Assembly: GCF_002095435.2 (NCBI RefSeq)
Contig: NZ_MJEJ02000019.1
Coordinates: 1-47,343 of the forward strand
Length of the DNA: 47,343 nt
DNA from: Williamsia sp. 1138
GTDB taxonomy: Bacteria; Actinomycetota; Actinomycetes; Mycobacteriales; Mycobacteriaceae
Direction: 5' to 3'
The position numbers and the translations under genes are program-made. Of the stretch, positions 24,021-31,876 are shown one piece after another; within the stretch, counting starts at the first letter, position 1; each line of letters begins with the position of its first letter. The notes beneath the pieces were generated by a model. It was given only the letters and a program-made list of their open reading frames with translations. It had not been told where the DNA came from and made no database searches.

Positions 24021-25279
24021 GCGGCCACCCCTGCGCTGGAACCGTGCGCGGTGCGGAACACCCAGCGGAACCCGACGAATCGCAGCACAGTGGCCACCAG
24101 GTTCGCCACCACCAGCACCAGGAGTTCGATGTGCTTGGAGGCGTCCGGGGCCCACATGTGAAGGAGCAACAGTGATCCCGCGGTCAGGGCCCATCCGAAG
24201 ATGAAGATCGCGAAGCCCTGCAGTTGGTGTTTTGCGGCGCCGTCCCGGCCGCGGACCCGGAAGGTGAAGGCCCGGTTGGCGGTGGTGTTGAACACGGCAG
24301 TGATCAACAATGCGAGGAAGTTGGCGACCTGTGCACCGGCAACGGAGTGCAACACCAGGTAGAGGACCGCGTACGCGATCGTCGAGGCGACACCTACGAC
24401 ACAGAATCGGACCAGTTGACCCGCCAGACCGCGTGGCACACCGGTGACCTGCGGCCCGGTGTCCCCACGGCCGAGACTGTCCCGCAGATTTGCCACGGGT
24501 AGCCGCCCGGTCGCCAATGCCCGCCCGACCCGCCAGCAGCCTTTGATGTCTTCGGTGGCAGTCTCGATGATGTCGACCTTGCTGGCCGGATCGTCCGTCC
24601 AGTCCACCGGGATCTCCGCGATCCGCAGGCCCGCCCGCTGCGCGATGACGAGCATCTCGGTGTCGAAGAACCATCCGGTGTCGTCGACCATCGGCAGCAG
24701 ATTCCGTGCGACGTCGGCACGTACGGCCTTGAACCCGCACTGGGCGTCGGAGAAGCTCGCCCCCATGGCGGTTCGCAGCATCAAGTTGTAACCACGCGAG
24801 ATGATTTCGCGTTTGGGACCGCGCACCACCCGCGACGAACGCGTCAGGCGCGTTCCGATGGCGAGGTCGGAGTGTCCGGACACCAGCGGCGCGACCAGTG
24901 GTAGCAACGCGTTCAGGTCGGTCGACAGATCGACGTCCATGTAGGCGACCACCTGGGCGTCGCTGTGCTGCCAGATCGCCTTCAGTGCCCGGCCACGGCC
25001 TTTGGCGTCGAGGTGCGCAACCCGGACCCGGTTGCCCTCGTCGATGGATGCCGCGAGATTGCAGGCGAGTTGAAGCGTGGTGTCGGTACTGGCGTTGTCG
25101 GCGATGGTGATCCGCGACGCATAGGGCATCGAGGAGTCGAGAAAGTCGGCGAGTTGCCGCACACATCGGGCGAGGTCGAGTTCTTCGTTGAATACCGGGA
25201 CGACGATGTCGAGCACCGGCGCTGCTGGTGTGTCGTCGACGATGATGGCCGGGGCGTCATCGAGAGTGTCTGCTGTCAT
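24017..25279 (-). CDS. GT2 glycosyltransferase fused to a GtrA membrane domain
   Basis: 420 aa. Residues of about 20-250 are a GT-A fold dolichyl/polyprenyl-phosphate sugar synthase domain: DIVVPVFNEELDLARC, the DVD motif at 115-117, and DTGWFFDTEMLVIA. Residues of about 285-410 are a four-helix GtrA domain (VRFCVVGVASTIAYAV, NTTANRAFTFRV, RFVGFRWVFR). Such proteins load a sugar onto a lipid carrier and help flip it. The 4-nt overlap with the GT39 gene argues that the GT39 enzyme is the user of that lipid-linked sugar. ATG 25279 is preferred; GTG 25288 is possible. Confidence 0.88.
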   Translation of the reverse strand: MTADTLDDAPAIIVDDTPAAPVLDIVVPVFNEELDLARCVRQLADFLDSSMPYASRITIADNASTDTTLQLACNLAASIDEGNRVRVAHLDAKGRGRALKAIWQHSDAQVVAYMDVDLSTDLNALLPLVAPLVSGHSDLAIGTRLTRSSRVVRGPKREIISRGYNLMLRTAMGASFSDAQCGFKAVRADVARNLLPMVDDTGWFFDTEMLVIAQRAGLRIAEIPVDWTDDPASKVDIIETATEDIKGCWRVGRALATGRLPVANLRDSLGRGDTGPQVTGVPRGLAGQLVRFCVVGVASTIAYAVLYLVLHSVAGAQVANFLALLITAVFNTTANRAFTFRVRGRDGAAKHQLQGFAIFIFGWALTAGSLLLLHMWAPDASKHIELLVLVVANLVATVLRFVGFRWVFRTAHGSSAGVAA

Positions 25280-25387
25280 GGCACTCACTCTTGAACTGAA
25301 CCCTGCTACGAGACTCGGGCTCGGCTGTCAGTTACCTGTGACCGGACACACCAGGGTCGGTGAGCACAGCGAACTCGACCCGCCCGC

Positions 25388-25503
25388 CGGTGGCCCCGCG
25401 TGCTCTGGACGGAGGAGCGAGGGAGCGCAGCGACTGAGTCGACGTAGGAAGAGCACGCGCTGAGGGCCGCCGGCCCGCGAGCGAAGCGAGCCAAAGACAC
25501 AGC
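25388..25503. repeat. Intergenic hairpin repeat, copy C
   Basis: A third, dispersed copy of the repeat at 12353-12608. It has GGCCCC, arm GCGTGCTCT (25398-25406), GGAC, a purine-rich loop with GAGCGAGGGAGCGC, GGA, arm AGAGCACGC (25450-25458), AGGGCC, then CCCGCGAGCGAAGCGAG. The stem sequence differs from copies A and B in both arms but pairs perfectly. The remaining gap from 25280 to 25599 holds no convincing gene. Confidence 0.75.
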
Positions 25504-25599
25504 TGGTGACCCGAACTGGAAAACCCGGCCACAGCGCCGTCACCCGAGCACCTAGCCCAACCACCTCGAAACCCAACCCTGCCTCAAACCCTGCCCCGA

Positions 25600-25605
25600 T
25601 AGAGT
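25600..25605 (+). promoter_or_regulatory. Candidate -10 element of the HIT gene (leaderless)
   Basis: TAGAGT ends 7 nt before the ATG at 25613 and fits TANNNT. No ribosome site precedes the start. Confidence 0.45.
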
Positions 25606-25612
25606 GACGAGC

Positions 25613-26038
25613 ATGGCATCTGTTTTCTCAATGATCATCAACGGAGACATCCCCGGCCGGTTCGTGTGGAAGGACGACGACGTCGTCTCTTTCCTCACGA
25701 TCAACCCGGTCACCGACGGACATCTGCTCGTGGTGCCGCGTCAGGAGATCGATCACTGGGAGAGCGTGGAACCCGCGTTGTTCGGGAAGATCAACACCGT
25801 CGCGCAGACGGTCGGTCAAGCTGTGAAGAGCGCGTTCGACGCACCGCGCATCGGTTTGCTGATCGCGGGACTGGAAGTGCCTCACCTGCATGTTCACGTG
25901 TTCCCGGCATGGCAGATCGAGACCTTCGACCTGGCGACCGCGGACCAGGACCCCGATCCGGCAGCGCTTGACGTGGTTGCCGACAAGATTCGCGCGAAGC
26001 TACGCGAGCAGGGCCACGAGCAGTACGTCAGTGACTGA
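25613..26038 (+). CDS. HIT family nucleotide-binding hydrolase
   Basis: 141 aa. The histidine triad is H91-L-H93-V-H95 in EVPHLHVHVFP, with H93 the likely nucleophile. HIT proteins hydrolyse phosphoramidate or adenylyl bonds of nucleotides. It starts MASVFSMIINGDIPGRFV, matching mycobacterial HIT proteins (Rv1262c type), which fixes ATG 25613 rather than the upstream GTG at 25604. Its 3' end overlaps the convergent phoR by 11 nt; as I recall, M. tuberculosis also has a HIT-like gene facing phoR. Confidence 0.92.
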   Translation: MASVFSMIINGDIPGRFVWKDDDVVSFLTINPVTDGHLLVVPRQEIDHWESVEPALFGKINTVAQTVGQAVKSAFDAPRIGLLIAGLEVPHLHVHVFPAWQIETFDLATADQDPDPAALDVVADKIRAKLREQGHEQYVSD

Positions 26039-27488
26039 CCGGGTGCTGCGGGCCACCCTCACGCGGTAGCCGCACCCAGAAGGTGGCGCCCTCGCCTGGT
26101 TCGGAGTCGACACCTACCGTGCCGCCATGGGCCGCAACGAGAGCCGCCACGATGGACAGGCCGAGTCCGCTCCCGGCCGAGCTCTCGGTGCGCTGTCGCG
26201 ACGCGTCTGCGCGATAGAACCTTTCGAACACCCGGGCCCTGTCCTGTTCGCTCAGCCCCGGGCCGGTGTCGGTCACCGACATCACCGCGTCCGAGTCGAC
26301 GGTGCCTATTCGGACCGTGATGGTGGCGTCGTCGGGGGTGTGGCGGATGGCGTTGCCGATGAGGTTGCTCAGCACCTGCGTGAGCCGCCCGGCATCACCC
26401 ATCACCTCGGGTACCCCCGGGCCGTCGAAGACGTCGATAGTCAGGGTGCGGTCGGGCGCCGCGGCCTTTGCCCCGTGCACCACCTCGGCTGCCAGCGAGA
26501 GCAGGTCGACCGGCGCCCGTTCGAGAGGCCGCTGGGCATCGAGTCGGGCCAACATCAGCAGATCCTCGACCAGCAGACCCATGCGACCCGCTTCGGTCTC
26601 GATTCGCGACATCACCTGATTCGCGTCGGTCATCGCGCCTTGGCGGTAGAGCTCGGAGAAACCCTTGATCGAGGTCAGCGGGGTCCGGAGTTCGTGGCTG
26701 GCGTCGGCGACGAAGCGGCGCATGTTGTCCTCGGAACGGCGGGCCTGTTCTTCCGATGCCGCCGTGGCCGCGAACGCCCCCTGGATCTGGTGCAACATCG
26801 TGTTGAGCGACGCCGCGAGATGACCGACCTCGGTGTTCGCGGCAGCAGGAGGAACGCGCTGGTCGAGATTCCCCGCCGCGATCTCCTGCGCAGTGGTCTC
26901 GACCCGCTGCAGCGGTCGTAAGCTGGTGCGTACCAACAGATAACCCAGCGCGCCGACCAACAGGATCACGCCAGCGCCGATACCGACCTGGAGCCAGATC
27001 AACCGGGTGACGGTGTCGTCGACGTCGGTGAGCTTCACCGCGACGATGGACGTTCCGAACGGCGAGGTGGTCTCGATGACGCGCCAACGCGGATCACCGC
27101 CATCCACCGAGTTCACGGTCACCGGATCACGTGCCGAACCGCTCAGCTCAGCGAGGTCGGGTTCCCCACCGATATCGTTGATGGTGAACATCGAGCCATC
27201 TGCGCGTTGGATCTGCACGAAGAATGGCGACGGCGGCCTACCGTTCGAGCCATCGGGCGGACCCATGTCGCCCTGGGGCAGCTCTTTGGGCCTGGCCCAA
27301 CCCTGCGACGCCTCGCGCAATGACCTGTCTGTTCGATCCATGAGGTTGTTCTTCATCGCCGAGGTCACAGCGATCCCCGACACCAGCAATCCGAGCATGA
27401 CGAGCACGAGCGTCAGCGCCACCAGCGAAACCCGTAGTGGCACACCGCGGCGAGGCGATGTGGGCGTCGGCGCGGCACGCTGGGTCAT
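26028..27488 (-). CDS. phoR: Sensor histidine kinase PhoR
   Basis: 486 aa. TM1 is at about 22-44, the extracytoplasmic sensor at about 45-160, TM2 at about 165-186, then a HAMP linker. The HisKA phospho-acceptor is H265 (ADASHELRTPLTSIKGF), followed by the HATPase N box (LSNLIGNAIRHTP) and G boxes (DTGPGLSEQDR, GSGLGLSIVAAL). The whole length aligns by eye with mycobacterial PhoR, for example SGIAVTS in TM1 and the ELYRQGA segment. It phosphorylates PhoP; the signal in mycobacteria involves acid/Mg/Cl conditions. The ATG overlaps the phoP stop by 4 nt. Confidence 0.94.
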   Translation of the reverse strand: MTQRAAPTPTSPRRGVPLRVSLVALTLVLVMLGLLVSGIAVTSAMKNNLMDRTDRSLREASQGWARPKELPQGDMGPPDGSNGRPPSPFFVQIQRADGSMFTINDIGGEPDLAELSGSARDPVTVNSVDGGDPRWRVIETTSPFGTSIVAVKLTDVDDTVTRLIWLQVGIGAGVILLVGALGYLLVRTSLRPLQRVETTAQEIAAGNLDQRVPPAAANTEVGHLAASLNTMLHQIQGAFAATAASEEQARRSEDNMRRFVADASHELRTPLTSIKGFSELYRQGAMTDANQVMSRIETEAGRMGLLVEDLLMLARLDAQRPLERAPVDLLSLAAEVVHGAKAAAPDRTLTIDVFDGPGVPEVMGDAGRLTQVLSNLIGNAIRHTPDDATITVRIGTVDSDAVMSVTDTGPGLSEQDRARVFERFYRADASRQRTESSAGSGLGLSIVAALVAAHGGTVGVDSEPGEGATFWVRLPREGGPQHPVSH

Positions 27489-28183
27489 CGGGGCTCACGC
27501 ATCACATAGCCGACACCGCGCAGGGTGTGGATGAGGCGTTTGTCCCCCGTGTCGACCTTGCGTCGCAGGTAGGACACGTACGACTCGACAACATTGACCT
27601 CACCACCGAAGTCGTAGTTCCACACGTGGTCGAGGATCCTCGGCTTCGACAACACCGTGCCCGCGTTGATCATGAAGTAACGCAGAAGCGTGAACTCCGT
27701 GGGCGACAGCGACACCAGTTCGCCGTTCTTCCAGACCTCATGGGTGTCGTCGTCGAGTTCGATGTCGGCAAACGAGATCCGTGGGCTCTGTTCCGGCTTG
27801 TCACCGAAACCACCGCGCCGCAACAGCACCCGCAGTCGTGCGACGACCTCTTCCAGACTGAACGGCTTCGTGACGTAGTCATCGCCACCGATGGTCAGGC
27901 CGGTCACCTTGTCTTCCAGCGAATCCCGGGCGGTGAGAAACAGCGCGGGCGCCTCGACACCGTCCGCACGCAGTCGGCGCAGGAGCCCGAACCCGTCCAT
28001 ACCGGGCATCATCACGTCGAGGATGAGCGCGTCGGGCCGGAAGGCGCGTGCCCGATCGAGCGCCGCCGGCCCGTCGGCAGCAGTCTGGATCTCGAAGCCC
28101 TGGAACTTCAGCGACACCGACAACAATTCACGGATGTTGGGTTCGTCATCGACAACAAGCACGCGGGCACCCTGATCACTCAT
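27485..28183 (-). CDS. phoP: Response regulator PhoP (OmpR family)
   Basis: 232 aa. The receiver domain has the acidic pair in VLVVDDEPNI, phospho-acceptor D56 (LILDVMMPGMDGFG) and K106 (YVTKPFSL). The winged-helix domain runs from about 140 to 232 and ends RRKVDTGDKRLIHTLRGVGY. Identity to mycobacterial PhoP is very high, so it likely governs envelope lipid and stress genes as there. ATG 28183 gives MSDQGARVLVVDD; the frame extends to 28216 without support. A near-consensus PhoP box sits 45 nt upstream. Confidence 0.96.
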   Translation of the reverse strand: MSDQGARVLVVDDEPNIRELLSVSLKFQGFEIQTAADGPAALDRARAFRPDALILDVMMPGMDGFGLLRRLRADGVEAPALFLTARDSLEDKVTGLTIGGDDYVTKPFSLEEVVARLRVLLRRGGFGDKPEQSPRISFADIELDDDTHEVWKNGELVSLSPTEFTLLRYFMINAGTVLSKPRILDHVWNYDFGGEVNVVESYVSYLRRKVDTGDKRLIHTLRGVGYVMREPR

Positions 28184-28227
28184 GACCCCCACCTTGCCTG
28201 ACCTTCTTCTCGGCATTCTGCCGACAA

Positions 28228-28245
28228 GCTGGGAGGTTCCTGTGA
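28228..28245 (-). promoter_or_regulatory. phoP: Candidate PhoP box upstream of phoP
   Basis: On the minus strand the site reads TCACAGGaaccTCCCAGC. The mycobacterial PhoP box is a direct repeat of TCACAGC with a 4-bp spacer; each half here has one mismatch and the spacer is exact. It lies in the 72-nt gap between the winged-helix gene and phoP and would allow autoregulation. Confidence 0.6.
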
Positions 28246-28255
28246 ACCTGACCGA

Positions 28256-29437
28256 TCAGGGGAGGTTCGCGAGGAACGGCGCGGGATACCCGGGTTTCGG
28301 CCGGTGGTCTCCCAGCCACACCGACAACTCCTCCGCACGTGCTGTGAGGGCCTTGGCGGCTGCGCGGTTCACCTTCTCCAACAGGTGCGTCCCGACGGAG
28401 CCGTCGGCCTGCTGGTACCAGCCACCGACGATCCGACCGTCCCACCAGAGGGTCTGCCCGCCGTTGCCGTTGCTGTCGAACAGATGCGGAGCGTGCGACC
28501 CCAGGTACCAGTCGCGCTGTTTCCAGCCCATCACCGTCGGATCCAGTTCGGGGAGCACCAGCGCCGCAGGTTCCACCGCATCCACCGGCTCGAGATCGTC
28601 GGGTAGCACGTACCCGACCATGTCACCCTCGAGATCCACCTCGACCGCTTCGAGCTGCGAAAGAGCCTTTCGTACAGCTGTTTTCGTCGAACCGAGCCAC
28701 CACACCACGTCGGTTTCGGTGGCAGGGCCGAACCGTTGCAGATACCGGCGGATCAGGTTTCGATGTCCCGTCTCCGGGTCGTCGATCCGGAGCGGCTCAC
28801 CCAGCCAATCGGTCATCGACGTCCACTTGGGCCGGGAGCGGAGCCAGTTCCCGTCGTTGGGACCCCGCACGATCGTCCCGCCCGCGCACATGTGGCTGAG
28901 AACCCGCGGACCCATCCCCGCGACGCCCGACCAGGCTTTGCCCTCTCCGTGCCGGATGACGCCTTCCAGGGCGGGCAATTCTTTGCGCAGCTCGGTCGAC
29001 GACGCGCTCCTTCCACCGGTCAGCGCCCCGGTGACAGCCGCGCGAGCGGTCTCGATCCAGCCCTCCGGATCTGGGAAGTCGTCACTGCGCCGCAGGTCTC
29101 GCAGCATGTTGGTGCGTTCACTCGCGGCCACCCTCGTCCCCACCGCGCTGACGGCGTCTGCGAGGGCAGGCCTACCGAAGACGAAGAGCGTGCGACGCAT
29201 CGCGAGCTGCTTGACGAGTGTGCGGTCGACGTAGAGCGCGCGATCCAGCTCGGGGATGTCGAACGACCCCATCCGAGCCCAGGTCGACAGGTACACCGTC
29301 GATGCGGTGGTGGCGTGCAGACCGACGACCGCATCGGCGACACCCTCAGCCGTCTCGGCATACGTCTCGGGGACCAGACCATGGCGCCGCAGCAGACGCG
29401 CGCGGCGCTGCTCGGTGCTGATCGCCGGGCGGTTCAT
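28256..29437 (-). CDS. Winged-helix DNA-binding domain protein (HTH_42 / YcaQ-like)
   Basis: 393 aa. The sequence fits the HTH_42 family: LRRHGLV near the start, VVGLHATTASTVYLSTWAR, RTLVKQLAMRRTLFVF, and the C-terminal LVLPELDPTVMGWKQRDWYLG and GRIVGGWYQQADG. Relatives include bacterial glycosylases that unhook DNA interstrand crosslinks (YcaQ/AlkX type), but whether this member has that activity is not readable. Its ATG shares one base with the RidA stop (TGATG), so the two are coupled. Confidence 0.82.
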   Translation of the reverse strand: MNRPAISTEQRRARLLRRHGLVPETYAETAEGVADAVVGLHATTASTVYLSTWARMGSFDIPELDRALYVDRTLVKQLAMRRTLFVFGRPALADAVSAVGTRVAASERTNMLRDLRRSDDFPDPEGWIETARAAVTGALTGGRSASSTELRKELPALEGVIRHGEGKAWSGVAGMGPRVLSHMCAGGTIVRGPNDGNWLRSRPKWTSMTDWLGEPLRIDDPETGHRNLIRRYLQRFGPATETDVVWWLGSTKTAVRKALSQLEAVEVDLEGDMVGYVLPDDLEPVDAVEPAALVLPELDPTVMGWKQRDWYLGSHAPHLFDSNGNGGQTLWWDGRIVGGWYQQADGSVGTHLLEKVNRAAAKALTARAEELSVWLGDHRPKPGYPAPFLANLP

Positions 29438-29823
29438 CAGGCCGGAACGACCGCCACGGCCTCGATCTCCACGAGTTGATCGTCGTAGGCCAGAACCGTC
29501 ACGCCGAGCAGCGACCCTGCCGGTTTGTGCTCACCGAACGCCTCGGTCACCACATCCCACGCGACGCTCAGATCTGCCTGCAGTTTCTCCGCGACGAACA
29601 CCGTCACCTTCACGACATCGTCGAGCGACGCGCCGGCCTCTTCGACGGCGGCGGACAGGTTGGCCATGCACCGAGCGGCCTGTTTGCTGACGTCACCCGG
29701 GTGAACGGTCCGCCCGTCGTCGTCGATCGGCGCGGCTCCCGCGGTGAAGATGAGCGTTCCCGGCGGGACCGTCGCACTCCGCGTGTGACCGCCCTGATCC
29801 CCATTGATCTGCACAGATGACAT
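29437..29823 (-). CDS. RidA/YjgF/YER057c family enamine/imine deaminase
   Basis: 128 aa, the usual length of the trimeric RidA family, which hydrolyses reactive enamine/imine intermediates released by PLP enzymes. Visible landmarks are TLIFTAGAAPID, AARCMANLSAAVEEAGASLDDVVKVTVFV and the final IEAVAVVPA. The usual active-site arginine of the archetype (CIEIEAR-like) is not obvious because the C-terminus reads VEIEAVAV, so it may belong to a non-archetypal subgroup. TACGAT lies 6 nt before the ATG. Confidence 0.87.
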   Translation of the reverse strand: MSSVQINGDQGGHTRSATVPPGTLIFTAGAAPIDDDGRTVHPGDVSKQAARCMANLSAAVEEAGASLDDVVKVTVFVAEKLQADLSVAWDVVTEAFGEHKPAGSLLGVTVLAYDDQLVEIEAVAVVPA

Positions 29824-29829
29824 GGCGTC

Positions 29830-29835
29830 ATCGTA
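29830..29835 (-). promoter_or_regulatory. Candidate -10 element of the RidA gene (leaderless)
   Basis: TACGAT on the minus strand matches TATAAT at four of six positions and ends 6 nt before the ATG at 29823. The divergent unknown gene has CACAAT at 29899-29904, also 6 nt before its ATG. Confidence 0.42.
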
Positions 29836-29910
29836 TCCGTTTCACGTTCGCCCACCGACGACCCGCGCGGCCCGCCGACACGCGGACCACTTCGGGTGCA
29901 CAATGCGTCC

Positions 29911-30402
29911 ATGGGACCCGCAGTGACACCCCGCAGCGCGTACTTCGTTCTCGGCATGCCCGATCACGCCCGCGTCGGGACGGGACCCGAGATCAGCCAC
30001 TCAGAGGTCTACTACGACGAAAAGCTCGCCGCGGCCTCCATCGACAGCCACTACGCCCTCGCTCAGCACCTGGCCACCCCGGAGGTGCTCGAAGCGACCG
30101 AGTGGTTCGTGCTGACCGCGCTGATCGGCGACGGAGTGAGCCCCACCTATGGCGACCACTTCTTCACCTACAGCACCGAGAACGTCGAGTGGGCGATCGC
30201 AGGCGGGTTCACCCGGGCCGACGAGATGACCGACTGGCTCCCGTTCATCTTCGCGGCCGAAGACCTGCACGACCACTGGTCGCCCGGCGGTGTCGACCAC
30301 GGCCTCGTACCGACGGACGCCAAGCGGACCGACTCGATGGATATGTCACGGCTGTGGTTCGCCCCGGTCATGTCCCAGCGAGTGTTTCCGACCGCGTCCT
30401 GA
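29911..30402 (+). CDS. Conserved-looking protein of unknown function
   Basis: 163 aa, acidic, soluble, with no signal peptide or membrane segment. I do not recognise a family. Aromatic- and acid-rich stretches stand out (ATEWFVLTALIGDGVSP, DHFFTYSTENVEWAIAGGF, TDWLPFIFAAEDLHDHW) with several His and Asp residues that could bind metal or a cofactor, but no known motif is complete. Codon use is typical of the neighbours, so it is probably real. ATG 29911 is preferred to GTG 29896 because CACAAT lies 6 nt upstream. It faces glutaminase and is divergent from RidA. Confidence 0.7.
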   Translation: MGPAVTPRSAYFVLGMPDHARVGTGPEISHSEVYYDEKLAAASIDSHYALAQHLATPEVLEATEWFVLTALIGDGVSPTYGDHFFTYSTENVEWAIAGGFTRADEMTDWLPFIFAAEDLHDHWSPGGVDHGLVPTDAKRTDSMDMSRLWFAPVMSQRVFPTAS

Positions 30403-30492
30403 ACAGACCCATTGGTCATTTTCGCCACCACCAGGGTCGTCCGAGGGCGCATGTCCCTCCGAGGTCACTGTGGGGGACGAGTTTCGCCGCGA

Positions 30493-31731
30493 TCACCGGG
30501 TCTTGGGATACGTCCCGTCGCCGAGGTCTGGATCGGGCAGTACACCGTCGCGGTCGATGAGCACCACATCCCGACCGTCGAGGCGGACCCGGCGCATACC
30601 CTCCAACACCATCCGCCTGCCGACATCGCTGAGTCGATCGACCCGGTGCAGATCGAAGACCACTGTCTGGAAATCTGATTCATCGAGCTCCAAGGCATCG
30701 AGGACCGTCTCCGCGCCGGTGAACTGGACGACGCCCTGCAGTTCGAACACGAGCTCGTCGGCGTCGCGGCGGACGTTGCGCAGCACGGTGGATCCGTAGG
30801 GTTCGGCGTCCATCAGGTGCATTCCCATGTCGGCCGACATCCGCTGGAACAGCTTCACCCCGCGCACGCTGTTGCCGTGCGCGTCGAGCCGCGGGGAGAC
30901 GACCCCGATCCCCAACTGACCCGGCAGCGACCCCAGAAGGCCGCCCGCGACGCCGCTTTTCGCGGGGATACCGACCGTGGTCAGCCAGTGACCGGCAGCG
31001 TCGTACATACCGCAACCGGTCATCACCGCGAGTGTCTGGCGAGCCACATCGGTGGCCACCACCCGGCGGCCGGTGACCGGGTGGACCCCGGCGTTGGCCA
31101 GGGTGGCGCCCATCACCGAGAGGTCGCGGACTGTCACCTTGATGGAGCACTGCCTGGTGTAGCCCTCGACCACGTCATGGGCGTCGACATCGATGACCCC
31201 GTAGTTGCGGAGCATGTGTGCGATCGAGAGGTTGCGGTCGGCGGAGTCGAGTTCGGATCGGCACACCGACTCATCGATCGACAGCGTGCGATCGGCCAGC
31301 TCGGAGAAGAACTCCAGCGCGCGATCGACCCGGTCCGTCACACTCGCACCGGATTTCAGCAGCAAGAAGTGGGTCGCGATGGCGCCGGCGTTGATCATCG
31401 GGTTCTTGGGCCGGCAGGAATCGCCCTCGAGGGACAACTCGTTGAAGGCCTCCCCCGACGGTTCGACGCCGACCGTGTTCAGCACCGTGTCGAAGCCGCG
31501 GTCGGTGAGTGCGGCGGCATAGGCGAACGGTTTCGAGATGGACTGGATGGAGAACTCCACCTCGTCGTCGCCCACCGAGTGGGTCCGTCCGTCGACGGTC
31601 GTCATCGCGACACCGAAAACATCGGGGTCGGCGTGCGCGAGGTCCGGGATGTAGTCGGCGACCGCGCCGCCACGGTCGTCGACGAGTCCGTCGAGAACCT
31701 CCTGCAGGTAATCAGGAACCGGCGATTTCAC
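30493..31731 (-). CDS. glsA: Glutaminase A with C-terminal STAS domain
   Basis: 412 aa against about 310 for a minimal glutaminase. Residues of about 10-305 are a beta-lactamase-fold glutaminase with the Ser-Lys dyad S64/K67 (SIQSISKPFAYA), plus NPMINAGAI and GIPAKSGVAGGLLG. Residues of about 320-400 form a STAS domain (VFELQGVVQFTGAETVL, TVVFDLHRVDRLSDVGRRMV), a fold known from anti-sigma antagonists. It converts glutamine to glutamate and ammonia; the STAS part may regulate or localise it. The GTG at 31731 has GGAGG about 9 nt upstream. Confidence 0.94.
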   Translation of the reverse strand: MKSPVPDYLQEVLDGLVDDRGGAVADYIPDLAHADPDVFGVAMTTVDGRTHSVGDDEVEFSIQSISKPFAYAAALTDRGFDTVLNTVGVEPSGEAFNELSLEGDSCRPKNPMINAGAIATHFLLLKSGASVTDRVDRALEFFSELADRTLSIDESVCRSELDSADRNLSIAHMLRNYGVIDVDAHDVVEGYTRQCSIKVTVRDLSVMGATLANAGVHPVTGRRVVATDVARQTLAVMTGCGMYDAAGHWLTTVGIPAKSGVAGGLLGSLPGQLGIGVVSPRLDAHGNSVRGVKLFQRMSADMGMHLMDAEPYGSTVLRNVRRDADELVFELQGVVQFTGAETVLDALELDESDFQTVVFDLHRVDRLSDVGRRMVLEGMRRVRLDGRDVVLIDRDGVLPDPDLGDGTYPKTR

Positions 31732-31876
31732 CGCAAGAGACCTCCGAGAAGTGCGTCGCGGTGCCGACCGGCCACCACACCCGCCAACCTAGCAATCGGT
31801 GGTGAACCGCAAGCGTGTCGGGAGGCACGTTGAAACCGTTGCCTTCTGGTGAGCAAACGTGAGTGCTCATGTGTCA

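Noticed and set aside
24021-25166. 382-codon N-terminal extension of the GT39 gene
   Set aside because: The extension is antisense-like Arg/Gly-rich sequence lying over the intact GT2-GtrA gene; ATG 24020 overlapping its stop is the natural start.
30403-30492. Terminator between the 29911 gene and glutaminase
   Set aside because: A TCCGAGGG/CCCTCCGA hairpin is present but carries a mismatch near its end and no U-tract, so it is too weak to list.
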